This document shows, piece after piece, positions 44,460-55,980 of a DNA stretch of 64,000 nucleotides (its first letter is position 1; each line of letters opens with the position of its first letter). The notes beneath the pieces were generated by a model, which was given only the letters and a program-made list of their open reading frames with translations, did not search any database and was not told where the DNA came from. This DNA is from Spirometra erinaceieuropaei (Eukaryota; Platyhelminthes; Cestoda; Diphyllobothriidea; Diphyllobothriidae), in NCBI GenBank assembly GCA_902702965.1, contig CACRXP010000392.1, forward strand, positions 199,764 through 263,763. Reading direction: 5' to 3'. A program made the translations under genes and the position numbers.

Positions 44460-46192
44460 TTACCTTACTTGTACTTGACACGGCTGCGATCATGCCTGAT
44501 CTAGCCGGCCTCGATGATGTCCCGAACTGTACCTCTCCACGCGTGACGATCCGCGACAGCAGATCTGGACAGCTCAACCCATTCCCTCCGCCAACGACGG
44601 AGACCGAATACCGAAGGTCCAAGAACCACCTCCATGTCTTGACGAACTGTGTCGAGCCAGGTTTTCAACTGACCCCCTCTTCGACGCCTCCAATGGGGCA
44701 ACGGTGCCGGATCGAGGACAGTAAAACTGGGCTCCTGTTGTGGACGACGAAGAACATGCCCGAACCACCTCAGTCGTCTTTTTTGGATGGCCTGAGTTAT
44801 CCTTGAGATGTTGTCGCAGCGAGCGCGGACTGTCTCATTTGAGACGAAGTCAATGAACTTCACTCGAAGGATGGTCCTCAAGCAGTGGCGCTCAAATACC
44901 TCTAGTTTTCGCTCGTCCTCCACGCGCAAAGCCCAGCATTCACAACCGTAGAGAAGGACAGACCGAACAGATGCACAGTACACGCGAATCTTAGTGGCGA
45001 TGGAGAGGTCACGTCGGTTCCACAGGCATTTCCAAAGGCTTGAAAAAACCCAGCGGGCAGCATCGATTCGGGAGACAATGTCGTCCTTACTCTGTCCGTT
45101 AGACAACAGCCTCGCCCCGAGGTATTTAAAACTGTCTACTTCTTCAAGTTGACAGCCATTAATCCCGAGGAGTGCCTTCTCCTGGTCAGGTATGAAGCTT
45201 GAGAACACTTTGGTCTTCTCAGCATTTATGGACAAACCGACCGATTTAGCGACCTCGTTCACCCGTGACACCATAGACGGCAGATCACCACAACTTGAAG
45301 CAAGTAAGGCGATATCATCTGCATAGTCGAGATCAGTCAGTCGATGTGCGGGTGCAAATTCAACACCGTCACTCTCGCGTAGGGCCCTCCCGAGGATCCA
45401 GTCAGTAGCGTAGTTGAACAGTATTGGTGACAGGATACAACCCTGTTGGACACCAGACCGAATACCGAACGGTTGGGAAAGATTGTTGCGGACCAGGACT
45501 CTCGCAGTGGTGGAGCGATAGTAGGCCTTGATCATGGCGATGATTTTTGCCAGTACACTATCTAGCACCATTATCCGCCACAGGGACTCACGGTGAACGG
45601 AATCGAACGCGGCGGCAAATTCAATGAAGCAGACGGCCGTCGGTTGTTGGTAGCTATGGCGAAATTCGAGAATGCGCCTCAGTGTGAATATCTGGTCTGC
45701 GCATCCTCGTCCAGCACGAAATCCGGCTTGGTTGGGCCTCGTTTTTGAGTCACGCACAGCCTGGCATCGCCTGAGTATGACAATAACGAAGATCCTGCAC
45801 CAACTTCGATGAGACTTATGCCGCGATAATTCTCGCATCTCGTCTTATCTCCCTTCTTGAGGATAGGTACAAGGATGCCTAAGCCCCAGTCATCAGGAAC
45901 AACCTCGTCTCTCCACGCTCGTTCAATCACATCATGGAGCCAGGACGCCAGAGTGTCGACACAAGACTTTAAGACTTCAGCGGGTATACCGTCCTCTCCG
46001 GGTGCCTTATTGTTGCGCAACTTTCGTATGGCATCGGCGACTTCTCTCTCGGTGGGGGGATCGCATGGCACTGCATAGGTAGGAGAAGGAAGAAACTCCG
46101 CTGAGGAGGAGAGCAAAGGCGAGGTAGGTTGAGTGTCGAAGTTTAGATGGTGCTGAAAGTGCTCACGCCAGCGCTCGACTTTAGCCGAGTTG
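44460..46192 (-). mobile_element. RTE-like non-LTR retrotransposon, 5'-truncated, with 11-bp target-site duplication
   Basis: Two long minus-strand frames (46192-45679 and 45838-44501), joined by a frameshift near 45780, encode the reverse transcriptase. Seen in order: KVERWREHFQHHLNF, ADAIRKLRNNKAPGEDGIPA, LVPILKKGDKTRCENYRGIS, NQAGFRAGRGCADQI, a motif A region (FIEFAAAFDSVHRESLW), GVQQGCILSPILFN, DYADDIALL (YADD at about 45314-45325), EKTKV, FKYLG and the C-terminal RRLRWFGHVLRR. The final stop region lies near 44501. The 3' end carries a CAAGTA-CAAGTA-AGGTAA tail next to the duplication. This end structure and the truncated 5' end are what target-primed reverse transcription leaves. Except for one frameshift the frame is remarkably open, so the insertion is recent compared with its neighbours. 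RTE versus a related clade is not settled. Confidence 0.82.
44501..45838 (-). pseudogene. Reverse transcriptase, C-terminal 445 codons of the RTE-like element
   Basis: Open from about 45838 to 44501, holding RT motifs A to E (FAAAFD, then QGCILSP, YADD, KYLG) and the C-terminal domain. The N-terminal RT part lies in another frame at 45679-46192, so it cannot make a complete protein. There is no endonuclease domain because of the 5' truncation. Confidence 0.75.
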
Positions 46193-46203
46193 TCCTAAGC
46201 AAC
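46193..46203. repeat. Target-site duplication, 5' side of RTE-like element
   Basis: TCCTAAGCAAC, identical to 44449-44459. It is followed on the plus strand by a short (CAA)n run. Confidence 0.7.
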
Positions 46204-47319
46204 AACAACAACAATACTCCTTACTTCCACATGGTGTTTATAAGTAACAGGGTAGTCCGTTTGCCGTAAATGACCATGGCATCTTCGTTTAAAACAACTT
46301 GCGCATGAATGTATGGTAGGATTTTCCCAACATTTATCTTACTCTCCTTTCTCCTGCTTGCTTTATTCCCGTGGTTAAACGATTGAATTTGAGTTTAGAC
46401 ACAATGGCTGATCTAACAATAAGCCTCTTTCTGCACGTGCCGTAACACTAGCCGAACTAGGCTTTACACAAATGTTCGCCGAAGTAGGGAAAGTACACCG
46501 GCCACTCTTACCAAATTTTGCTCGTATGTAGAAGCGGTGACTGAGTTTTGATCACTGATGTCAGCACAGCCTGGTTCGGTCGTAGACGAAAGATGGGATG
46601 TCGTGGGGTCAGCATAGAATGATCTTCCACATTTTGGCCATGAGACGATGTCCACGTGTTGACAGTAGGCAACATACTCTAGGGGTTTTGTGGAAAGTAG
46701 GCACACTCCCTGCAGGCGCGTCGTCCTAGTTTCAAACCTTTAAGAACTTTTTCGGTCCTACGCACATTATACAGTTGAGTCTAAAGGTATCGAAATCGCG
46801 CAAGCCATCTGAACAGAGTCGCCCTTAGAAGTAAAGTTACCCGCTTTGAATTTTGACAGTGGGCGAAAGTTGGACAGATTCGGTCTCTCTCCAACCAGAG
46901 AGTTCGGGCCTTAGCCTCCAATTAACCAAATCCCGGCAAGCTGCTGCTCGCCTTACAGTAGCTGTGTGGGCTGGCTTACTGAAGGGCTGGTTTCTTAGTA
47001 CCTATATTGGAGTGTGTACGTGTCAGCCCACGCCTCCGGCACACTAGTTTAGCGTCCAAGGATTGGGCTAGACGATTGGTAAAGTTGTACTTGGTGGCTA
47101 CCAACATATGTCTTGTAGTACCGCTATGGCTTGTGACCTTTTTACAGATGACTGATTTTATAAATGGTGCCTCCTCACACCTGATAATATTCATCAGATT
47201 CAGGAACCTACTTATTTCGTAAAAATTAATCCATAATCTGCCACATACGAACGTTCCAGGTAACCCCCTGTTCCCAGGGGTCCTGTCATACAGGACTCAT
47301 ATCTACCTAGCCTATCGGT
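46204..47319. other. Unassigned
   Basis: No gene or repeat recognised apart from the short CAA run at its left edge. Confidence 0.35.
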
Positions 47320-47395
47320 CCGCTTAACCGGGACTCGAGCTCACGACCTCAGGATCCAAACACGACTGCTGAGCGATATCGTGACTGGCGTGTTA
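47320..47395 (-). repeat. tRNA-like short repeat
   Basis: On the minus strand a TCGCTCAGCAGTCGTG A-box-like tract is followed about 30 bases later by GAGCTCGAGTCCCGG, a good B box, then an unrelated body towards 47260. Typical of a tRNA-derived SINE head. The acceptor ends do not pair well. Confidence 0.45.
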
Positions 47396-47458
47396 CTGTA
47401 GAAATTTCCATGCTTTCTCTCACGACCACTTCATTTTACTCCTGCCCCGATCCTGTAG

Positions 47459-47674
47459 CACTCCTATGCCTACGGTTACCGTTGATGAGGTCTCCAACGG
47501 TAACGTTCGAGTAACGATTCTCATCGAAAACCTCCAAGCACCACGCTCTTTAAAGAACATTTTTGGAGCCGGTGTGGAGGGCCGCTTCTTCGCTGACCCG
47601 TCAGCCGGCGATGGAAGTGCGTGCATTTGTCAGACCCTTTCCAATGGTCAGCTCAAATGTCGGTTGGACCCCTG
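47459..47674 (+). CDS. Internal exon of an unrecognised, probably extracellular protein
   Basis: A 216-base exon bounded by GATCCTGTAG and a GTGAGC donor, entering and leaving in phase 2, so it is a symmetric module. It reads TPMPTVTVDEVSNGNVRVTI at the start and has GDGSACICQTLSNGQLKCRL near the end. The balanced, codon-like composition and paired Cys residues (CIC, then C eight residues on) suggest a real secreted or cell-surface protein domain. I do not recognise the family, and no partner exons could be identified on either side. Confidence 0.45.
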
Positions 47675-50159
47675 GTGAGCTTATCACGTCCTTTTATATG
47701 ACAAACAAATGGAACCGTCTCCAAAGGCTGAAGAATGTTTAAATTCCACGACATGTTCACTTTTAACGTCTTAGTTTATCATGGGTTTGCTTTGAAATAT
47801 AGAAAACGGATGCGTTGTGACCACGTTATTGACCTTTTGACGTTTCAAATGGGTGAGGCTGATAACCAACATTAATAATTAAAAAAACAACAAAAACACT
47901 TAGCGAATTGGTCGGACTGGTCTTCACGCTATTTTCAGTCCATCTACCTAAATTGGTTAGCTCGACCACGGTATTAGTGACTTTACACTTACCAATTATA
48001 ACCTTTGACCTTTTTAGTCGTGCACTCGCGGTCAAACCTGCGGGTGAATAGCTGGTCTACCACATTATTTAACGAAATGTTTGCCGTCCCCCTCCAGTCG
48101 ATCTCACCTCTGGCAGCCTAATGCTTTGTTCCCTGATCATGGGGTCGAGAAATGCGAGTCGTGGATACGACAGTCGCTATGGGGAAGATTCCGAGGTGTG
48201 GTAATGATCCGGCAATACCCTTAAAACACTCGTCATCGCTCGCTTCTTTTGCTTGGAACTATTTTTCCCAGAATAACTGCCTATTCGCGTGACGCCGTGT
48301 CCCTTGGTCTAGACTTAGTTGTCTGGAGTCAACCGAGAATCGGGTACGATTCCAATGGAATAATTGAGGATATCGGTTATGTTAGTATTTGGAAAACAAT
48401 TACAATTGAGGGTCATCACATTTGTTAACCGAGGTACTAAGGTTATGATTTTTTCTCGCAGGAAGCCTTTGATTTTGGCCATCCAGTCAACTAGTCTCTC
48501 TTGCCAACCAAGATGCTGCCTTTCACAGCGGGTCTTGCGTTCGAAATTGCGCCTCACCCTCATCTACGTCCCTGGCATATTGAAAACCAGAATCGGCCGC
48601 TTAGCACGTTCGGTAAACCCCAGCTCTCAGACTTCGACACCCTTGTCTTCTCAGATTCAGGAATTGGTTTTTTCACTTTTGGCAGGAGATAAGACAGTTC
48701 TACTTGGATGCTCCACGTTCAGCTTCATGCATGCATCACGACGTACTCGGTGGTCCGTTGTTGTATCGAATGTGAGACCCACAATTTCGGTAGGGTTTAC
48801 TGGCGCCAACCACTCTTGTCTATCACGCATCTTGCCCACGACTGCCCACCTGGCTCCGGATTTTGCACGTGACCGGCAGACTTGAACCGTGCTTATTAAG
48901 CGAGGATTTATTTCTCTGTTTTTGTTTACGGTTGGTGCTTTCTTACGTCCATCACACCCTCCGTGATAGGAAGCGGGAGTCATTACTCCACTAAGGAGAG
49001 GACTAGAGATTCTAATTTTTCTTATAAAGACCAAACAACCTCGGTAAATTTCTGCGCCAATCGCGCTGCCTGACACCCGTTTTTGTTGTCTTATGTTTTT
49101 AGCCTTGGGAAAATCAAGGGAAAATGTGGCTCACCTCAGCACTTATGTGTCAACCGGTATAGGGGGAGTTTCGAGCAGGGGCTGGCTGCCCTTAGCCCTC
49201 GTCGTCAGCTGCATAACATCGAGGCGAAGGCTTTGCCTTCGACCATATCATCTCCTATTTAGGGCAGCAGACACTGTGTCCGAACACACCGAACAGGTCC
49301 AGAATAAAGATCCCAATTTGATTGATCGTATTTCTGTCTCACTAGCTCAACTGGATTCGGTCCAACACACTTTGTTTATTTGCATTTAGTCGGAGCGCAT
49401 TGGGCCTAGATTCATCTTCCGCACTTCCTTTGGCTGTACAAAATACGCAGTATATATCCAGAACTTGCGGGTACTAGTCCCCTTTGACCGTCACTGTTTT
49501 AGAATAGTTGCGCCGGTAACCATTTTCATGTTGCAAATGACAGAGCGCGTCGCTGCGTGCATCGCCAACAGATATGGCTATTCTCCGGACAGTCACATTT
49601 GGGACTATTCATTGTCTTAACCTGGCCATAATGCAACAGTGGCGATAAAACCATGGTTCCCGTCTAACAGAAATCTCCTGGTACTGTTCTTACGTTTCGA
49701 CCCTCTTAAACTTGGCCGGATTTTCCTACCGGTCCCCTCACGTAGCGCTAAAATGCCACCACGAAATTTTCCGCAGCTGCTCCCTCCTCATTTCCAGTTC
49801 GGTAGAGTACATTTTGATGTCAGCCACCTGTGCACTCGCCGGGTAACTCGCCACTTGCCTGTCAAACAACATCACCATCTCATGATCACTCTCTTAATCG
49901 CGTATCCGCGCGGTATTAAACATCTGAGGTCTTAAAAACAATGGGAGGGGACCTGTTCGACGACCATTAATTTGGAAGCCCCTTGTCGAACAAGGCGGTT
50001 CGATTCCCACGGGGCAACCCGTATCCGACGAACCCCGTGGGACCAGACGCGAAGTTAAAAACACATCATCAATCTGACTGAGGAATTAAACTAAGATTTC
50101 TGCTGAACTTCGTCTAGCGTCCCAACAGCATAATCCTCGTTGCTGTTATAGCTTAGCCA
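47675..50159. other. Unassigned; one block open on both strands
   Basis: 48364-48885 (+, 173 codons) and 48657-49076 (-, 139 codons) overlap, and neither shows a domain I know. Near 49950-50045 a GGTTCGATTCCC B-box-like tract and a CCCACGGGG/CCCCGTGGG hairpin suggest another tRNA-derived fragment. Confidence 0.35.
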
Positions 50160-53100
50160 TTTTAAGGGATGTGCTTTTCCGTTGGGGTGTGAGGGTGTCC
50201 AGTTGTGGGTCCATGTGAACGTCATTGTAAGTCGCTTCACTTGCTTGCGGGTGTTGACTACGCCTAGCGTCCATTACCTGACACCCAACTCTCACATGTG
50301 GCTTCTCCAAGGTAACCTCTGCCTAGCGGCCACACCCCCGTGACCACCTCGACCGGCGGTCTAAATCAGGTGAGGGTCTCCGGTGTTGTGTGTCCCCACG
50401 CTCGGTAACCCTGTTTCCTTTCCATCCTCCCTCCCCCCTCCCCCAAATCCCTCTCACTCCCCACTACCCATTTCAAAAGTGGATAGTAAGACATACAATG
50501 ATATACAATCCCCGAGGTGGTCCAGGCTAACTTGGATCGTCCTCCACCAAACAAAGACGTGACCCATAGTGGAGTTCGGCAGCCGTCTCGGAAGTCAAAG
50601 TAGCCCTATTTAGGGATAGCAATACTAACCCCCTGGTGGGGAATGGACTAGAAAAGGCGTCCTAGACAAATGCTGGGTCCTCGACATCTACACGCAGACC
50701 ATGGCTTGCAGATTGCAGTACACCCAGTCGGAACTGTTAAACAAGAAAGAACAATCTCTCTCACCCTTCCCTCCGCCCCACCACACAGGCTGCTAGGATA
50801 AGTCCGCTCACTCTAGCAGCCTGGAATGTTCGATAATTTTAGTCAATTCAAGGAATAACCAACCGGAACGGAGGACGACGCTAGTTATTCGGGAACTGGC
50901 GTGCTACAAGGTGAAAATTGCTGCACTCAGCGAGACTCGGTTCTCCGAACAAGGTCAACTGGAGGAGGTGGATGCTGGTTACACCTTCTTCTGGAGTGGC
51001 TGCCCCAAGGCAGAGCGACGACGACGCGGGCATCGCCTTTGCCATCCGAAGGGAAATCGTGGGAAGACTGCCCTGTCTGCCGCAGGGCATCAACGACCAA
51101 CTGGTAGGCCTGTGTCTGCCTCCTCGGACATCCCAATTCGTCGCCTCCATAATCAGCGCCTACGGCCCACCAATGACCAGCTCTGACGAGGCGAAGACTA
51201 AGTCCTACGAGGACCTGCACATCATCCTGGCGTCCGTGCCGAAGGTGGACAAGCTGATTGTCGTTGGTGGTTTGGACGCCCGCGTCAAGACAGACTGCGC
51301 CGCCCAGAGGGGAGTTCTGGGTCCCCACGGTCTTAAGGGCTCCAATGACATTGGCCTTCTCCTCCTACGAACCTGCCCAGAACACCGGCTCATCCTGACC
51401 AGTACCTACTTCCGCCTGCTGATGCGGAAGAAGGCCACCTGGATGCACCTCTGGTCGCGACGCTAGCAGCTGCTGGACCATGTTCTCGTCCAGAGATGCG
51501 ATCGACAGGACGTGGTGGCTAAGGCAGTCTGCGACGCCGATGGCTGGACGGACTACCGCTTCGTCATCTCCAAGGTGAGGTTCCGTCCGCATACCCGCAG
51601 GAGGCTACAGGGTAAGCGACCACCAAATAAGTTGAATACCGTTCTGTCCTTTTTGCCTGCTCACCGTTTGTATTTTAACAATCAAATGACCCAGCGCCTG
51701 GAAGACCTGCAAGCTCCAGATGAGAGCGCCTCCGTCGAGACTCTATGGTGACAACTGCAGGACGCCGTCCATTCGACCGTCCTGGGTGTCCTCGGCCGCG
51801 CACGTCGTCAACACCCGGACCAGTACGACAAATACGACGCAGCCATCAGCAACCTGTTCGCCGAAAAGGACAAGCTTCGCAAAGCCTACATCACCCGCCC
51901 GTCCGATGCAAACAAAGCGGCCTTCTACCAATGTCACTGCCTGGCGCAGCATCTATTGCGAGAAATGCAGGACACCTGGATGGCTTGCGCGGCCAAAGGC
52001 ATTCAGGGATATGCCGACCGCAATGAAGTGAAGGACGTCTTCGTCCCCATCAAGACTATCTACGGTCCCTCAACGAAAGTAGCCGCGCCGCTTCTCAGCC
52101 CTTGTGAATCAATGCTTCTGACGGAGAAGTCACCGATTTTGAAGCGTTGGGCGGAGCACTTCAGAAACGTCCTCAATCATCCCTCCCCAATCTCCAACGC
52201 CGCCATCGACCGGCGCCCCCAAGTGGGAATCAACATCGATCTGGATCTCCAGCTCTCCCTTCCAGAAACCATCCACTGAAATTTACAAGCACGGCGACCA
52301 CAGACAGATAGACCAACTCACGGCGCCCTTCCAGGAGATGTGGCGCCGTTGACAGGTTCCTCAGGATTTCAAGGTCGCAACAATAGTTCGCTTCTACGAG
52401 CGCAAAGGGGACCGGCAACTATGTGACAAGCACAGAGGAATCTCGCTGTTTAGCATCGCCGAGATCTTCGCTGGCATCCCCTTCAGCTGCCTCAACGGTC
52501 ATCTAGAACAAGGGCTTCTGCCGGAAATTAACTAGATTCCGGCGACACCGCAGGACTACCGACATGGTCTTCGCTGCTCGCCAGCTGCAAGAGAAGTGCC
52601 AGGAGATGCGAACCGACCTCTACACCACCTTCGTGGACTTGATAAAAGCCTTTGATACAGTGAATCGCCAGGGATTGTGGAAAATCATACAGAAAATCGG
52701 CTGTCGTAAGCGCTTCGCGCACATGGTACGTCAGCTCCCGACGGCCTGATGACGCACGTCACGGACAAAGGTGCAATCTCGAGGCATTCGCAGTGATCAA
52801 TGGAATGAAGCGGGGTTGCGTCCTCGCGCCCACCCTCTTCAAGCTCAAGTTCTGGGCAATAGTGATGGACGCCTACCGTAAAAAGCGTCCTGGGATTCGC
52901 ATTTCTTATGGAATTGAGGGGCAGCTTCTCAGCAGCAGGCCCGTACGCTGCTATCTACGACCACGGTCCATGATCTGCCCTTCGCCGACGACTGCGCACT
53001 CAGCACTAGGACCGAAGAAGACATGCAACGGAGCATGGATCTCTTCGCCTCCGGCTGTGCTCACTTTGGACTGATCATCAATACGGACAAAACGGTGGTC

Positions 53101-54770
53101 ATACATTGACCGCCACCGAACGCCGAATACAACTCTCCTCGAATCACTGCCAACGGCAACCAACTCAAGACCGTGAACAGCTTCGCCTATCAAGGATGCA
53201 TACTTGCGCAGCACAAATATCGACGACGAGATTGCCCATCGGCTCTCCAAAGCCAGCAGGGCCTTCGGCCGACTGCAAACCTCCGTGTGGAATCGTCACG
53301 GCCTTCAAATGAACACCAAACTGAAGATGTACAAGGCCGTCGTCTTGAGGACACTTCTGTACGGAGCGCAGACCTGGATCGTCTACGCAAGCCATGCCAG
53401 TAAGCTTAGCTGCCTTCACGGAATACGGAAGCTGAGATAGCATGAGAAGATCTGGAACGGACTGATATCCTCAGCATCCACGCCATGCTGACACGACTGC
53501 AACTGCGATGGGGCGTCCACCTGGTGAGAATGGACGACGCTGGCCACCAAAACGACTCTTCTACGGAGATTTCGCCACGGGTGCTCACCGATCGGGACGG
53601 TCAAAACGACTCTACGAGGGCACTTTGAAGATCAGCCCGGAGACCTAGGAGGACCTCGCCTCCAACAAACCAACCTGGAGAAGAGAAGTGAAGACTGGCC
53701 CAGCCATGTACGCAGTAAACCAGATCGCCGCCACCAAAGTCAAGAGGGCTGCGCGCGATTTTCAGGCGCCTCCGAGTCGCAATATCGCCATTCAGCCCCA
53801 CCCAACGTGCCCGCGCTCTCATCGAGCATTGAGCCCCGACTAGCCTCGTCGGCCATCTTCGGACCCAATGTACCAATTGTCCGGCGACCGCAATTGCTGC
53901 CTCCACGACCGTGCTTGCTCCCATTCTCACATCGATCACGTCGGCGCCCACCCTTCACCAACGTTGCTTCGAATCCCCCTGTCGCACTGCCGTCGGCCAC
54001 TACTACCTCCATTTTCTCTGCCACAATTACCGCGGCGACGATTAACACAACCACCTCTACCACCACCACCGCCAACGACCAAAGTGCTCATGACTCTCTG
54101 GCAATCCCCAACACAATTACCACCCCCACCTCCAGCGATGTGGGCTCGGCTCAAACTTGTCCTCTCTGCGACCGCACATCCACTTCACAGATCGGATTAG
54201 TCGGCCACTCGCGAATCGATCGCACAGTCTGCCGAGCTAGTGCCTGAAGCACTAATACACATTCGCCGCACTCACCTTCATTGTCCGCGCACAACCCTCC
54301 ATCCCGTGGACCTATTCAGTCACATGCGTATCCGTGACAGCGAAATACACCGCAGTATCGACTCACCTTGCACATCCACTACCTCTAGTCCATTTCCCCA
54401 TCGCCCTGCGCACCCACTACTAACAACAGCAGCACCACCATCACCACCGAAGCCGAATCTGCAGCTCCCTACCTATCATGTCAACACAGTCACCGCACGT
54501 TCATCTCATACATCGACCTGGTTGGCCACCTGCGAATACATCGCACGGTGACTGACGAGCCACTACCTGGAGCACCACCATACACCAGTCATCGTCGCCT
54601 CAACTACCTCATTGACCTCGCATATTCAGCCACCACACGCGCCGCTCCTGCCCCATGCACATTAACTAGAACATGCGGTAGATCACCGCCGGCCATACCG
54701 CACCACACTTCTCACGAGCACCTACAACGCACACCAACATCACCCATTATCACATAACGTTAGCACACAA
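50160..54770 (+). mobile_element. LINE with endonuclease, reverse transcriptase and C2H2 fingers (decayed, near full length)
   Basis: The GC-rich leader (50160-50800) is followed by an apurinic endonuclease-type domain (50807-51590: [27 protein letters not shown], then [10 protein letters not shown]). The catalytic GDFNA motif has become GGLDA. The linker (51750-52280) leads to the RT: FVDLIKAFDTVNRQGLW (motif A, 52630s), GMKRGCVLAPTLF (52800) and FADDCAL (52981-53001), followed by [18 protein letters not shown]. The C-terminus (53807-54247) is Ser/Thr/Pro-rich with a C2H2-like finger CPLCDRTSTSQIGLVGHSRI, then a second degenerate finger (HCPRTTLHPVDLFSHMRI). At least eight frameshifts and stops. 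Elements of this design are abundant in diphyllobothriid tapeworms, the main basis for the taxonomic guess. Confidence 0.82.
53807..54247 (+). pseudogene. C-terminal zinc-finger region of the LINE
   Basis: An open stretch of 146 codons downstream of the RT, rich in Thr, Pro and Ser. It ends in CPLCDRTSTSQIGLVGHSRI, which has the C-x2-C spacing and one His of a C2H2 finger; the expected second His is Asp. The next 100 codons repeat the pattern with HCPRTTLHPVDLFSHMRI. This probably binds nucleic acid in the intact element. Confidence 0.65.
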
Positions 54771-54854
54771 CTGGCACTTCTCATGTAATTGGGGAGCGTG
54801 TCGCTCACCCCTTTTCCATGTGGTTCCTGTACTGCATGTGTGATCCGGGTCCGA

Positions 54855-55380
54855 GATTATCACGGTGGGCCAAGCGCCGTGGCTTGGAAGGTTTCCAGCT
54901 AACACATCAACACAGTCCACGCAGTCTGCCCAGTTGAGTGTGTTTGTGTGGAGTGACGGACTGAGGGGCTGAGAGTCAGGCTGCAACGCCTCCTTAACGT
55001 TGCCTCTGACACACGCATGTGAGATGTATGCGGCCCCCCCTCCCTGTTGTGTGAAATCCTGGTCGTGCATGCAGCGCGCGCAGACAGGTCCTCCAAATAC
55101 ATCAGCCACTGCGCCCATTCCCCGCACCAGACAACTGACCGGCTCGGAAAGTTGCCGGGGCCTGGGAATAGGGATAGAGAGAGCAAGGTCGACTCGGCGC
55201 ATTTCCCTCACTATAAACAGTCTAACGCGCTTGAATCTGTCACGGTGCGCTAAAAGCCATGACTTGGAAGGTTGCCAACTGACGGGATAACTTGGCCCTC
55301 ACAGCCGGCGCGTGCGTGTCTGTGGGAAGAGGCCTGCTGATGGTCTGAGAGTCAGGCTGCAATGGCTCTTTAATGCGGCC
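54855..55380 (+). repeat. Direct repeats in the LINE 3' region
   Basis: 54855-55005 and 55236-55380 share GACTTGGAAGGTT-like blocks and CTGAGAGTCAGGCTGCAA, at a spacing of about 380 bases. This is probably a tandem duplication in the 3' untranslated region or two nested copies of the same tail. Confidence 0.5.
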
Positions 55381-55904
55381 ATTATGGTACTCCCATTCCG
55401 TGGGATCTCAGCCGGGTGTGGCGGCACACCTAGGAGCGGCTCTGGCAACACCAGCCATCTCCACCCTCTCCCACCTCCGGTCTTCTTGACTATGTCTTCA
55501 CACCGGACCCAGGTAGGAGAGGAGAGGGTGCGGCAGATGCTGCGCAAGTCTTATCACTGTAAAAGAAATCACGAGCAAGTCACCGTGTCTGCTCTCATCC
55601 TGCTGTGGAGCACACGGTGGATGTCGTCGATCGAACTGTCAGTCTTCCGTTGTCCGCTTATTTGTGTTGTTAGATTACCACGCGACTTTAAATATCTCTG
55701 ATCGCTGCCGGCAGTGTCGGTGAATGGTTCGACTTGCCGAGCAACTACTCATTGATGTCCCGGGCGCGTCTTTAAACCAAAGACCTTCTCGGCCTGAGGT
55801 GGGGATACTCCTTGACTGGTGACGTGAAATAGGCCAGAAACGGTTACGCCTGTCTGTCATGTCTTTTTCTGGAGTACGTCTTGAGAGAATCACTGCATAG
55901 GAAG
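55381..55904. other. LINE tail and junction sequence
   Basis: GC-rich sequence continuing the LINE-like composition to about 55660, then unassigned. No coding signal. Confidence 0.35.
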
Positions 55905-55935
55905 GAGGCACGATCGTTAAAACAAGAGTTTTTTT

Positions 55936-55980
55936 CGCCTGACGTTTCGGATTCGCACTTGAATCCATCACTACAGACAG
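55936..55980 (-). ncRNA. Damaged hammerhead motif, left inverted end of Penelope copy 2
   Basis: On the minus strand stem II GGATTC/GAATCC and GAAACGTCAG are intact, but box 1 reads GTAGTGA instead of CTGATGA. Predicted inactive. Confidence 0.5.

Noticed and set aside
50927..51328. 133-codon minus-strand frame, with several others in 51000-55300
   Set aside because: GC-rich antisense shadows of the LINE endonuclease and RT, whose motifs are on the plus strand.
53935..54150. Triplet-rich (ACC/CCA) tract as a separate microsatellite
   Set aside because: The triplets encode the Thr/Pro/Ser-rich linker of the LINE and are too irregular for a simple repeat.
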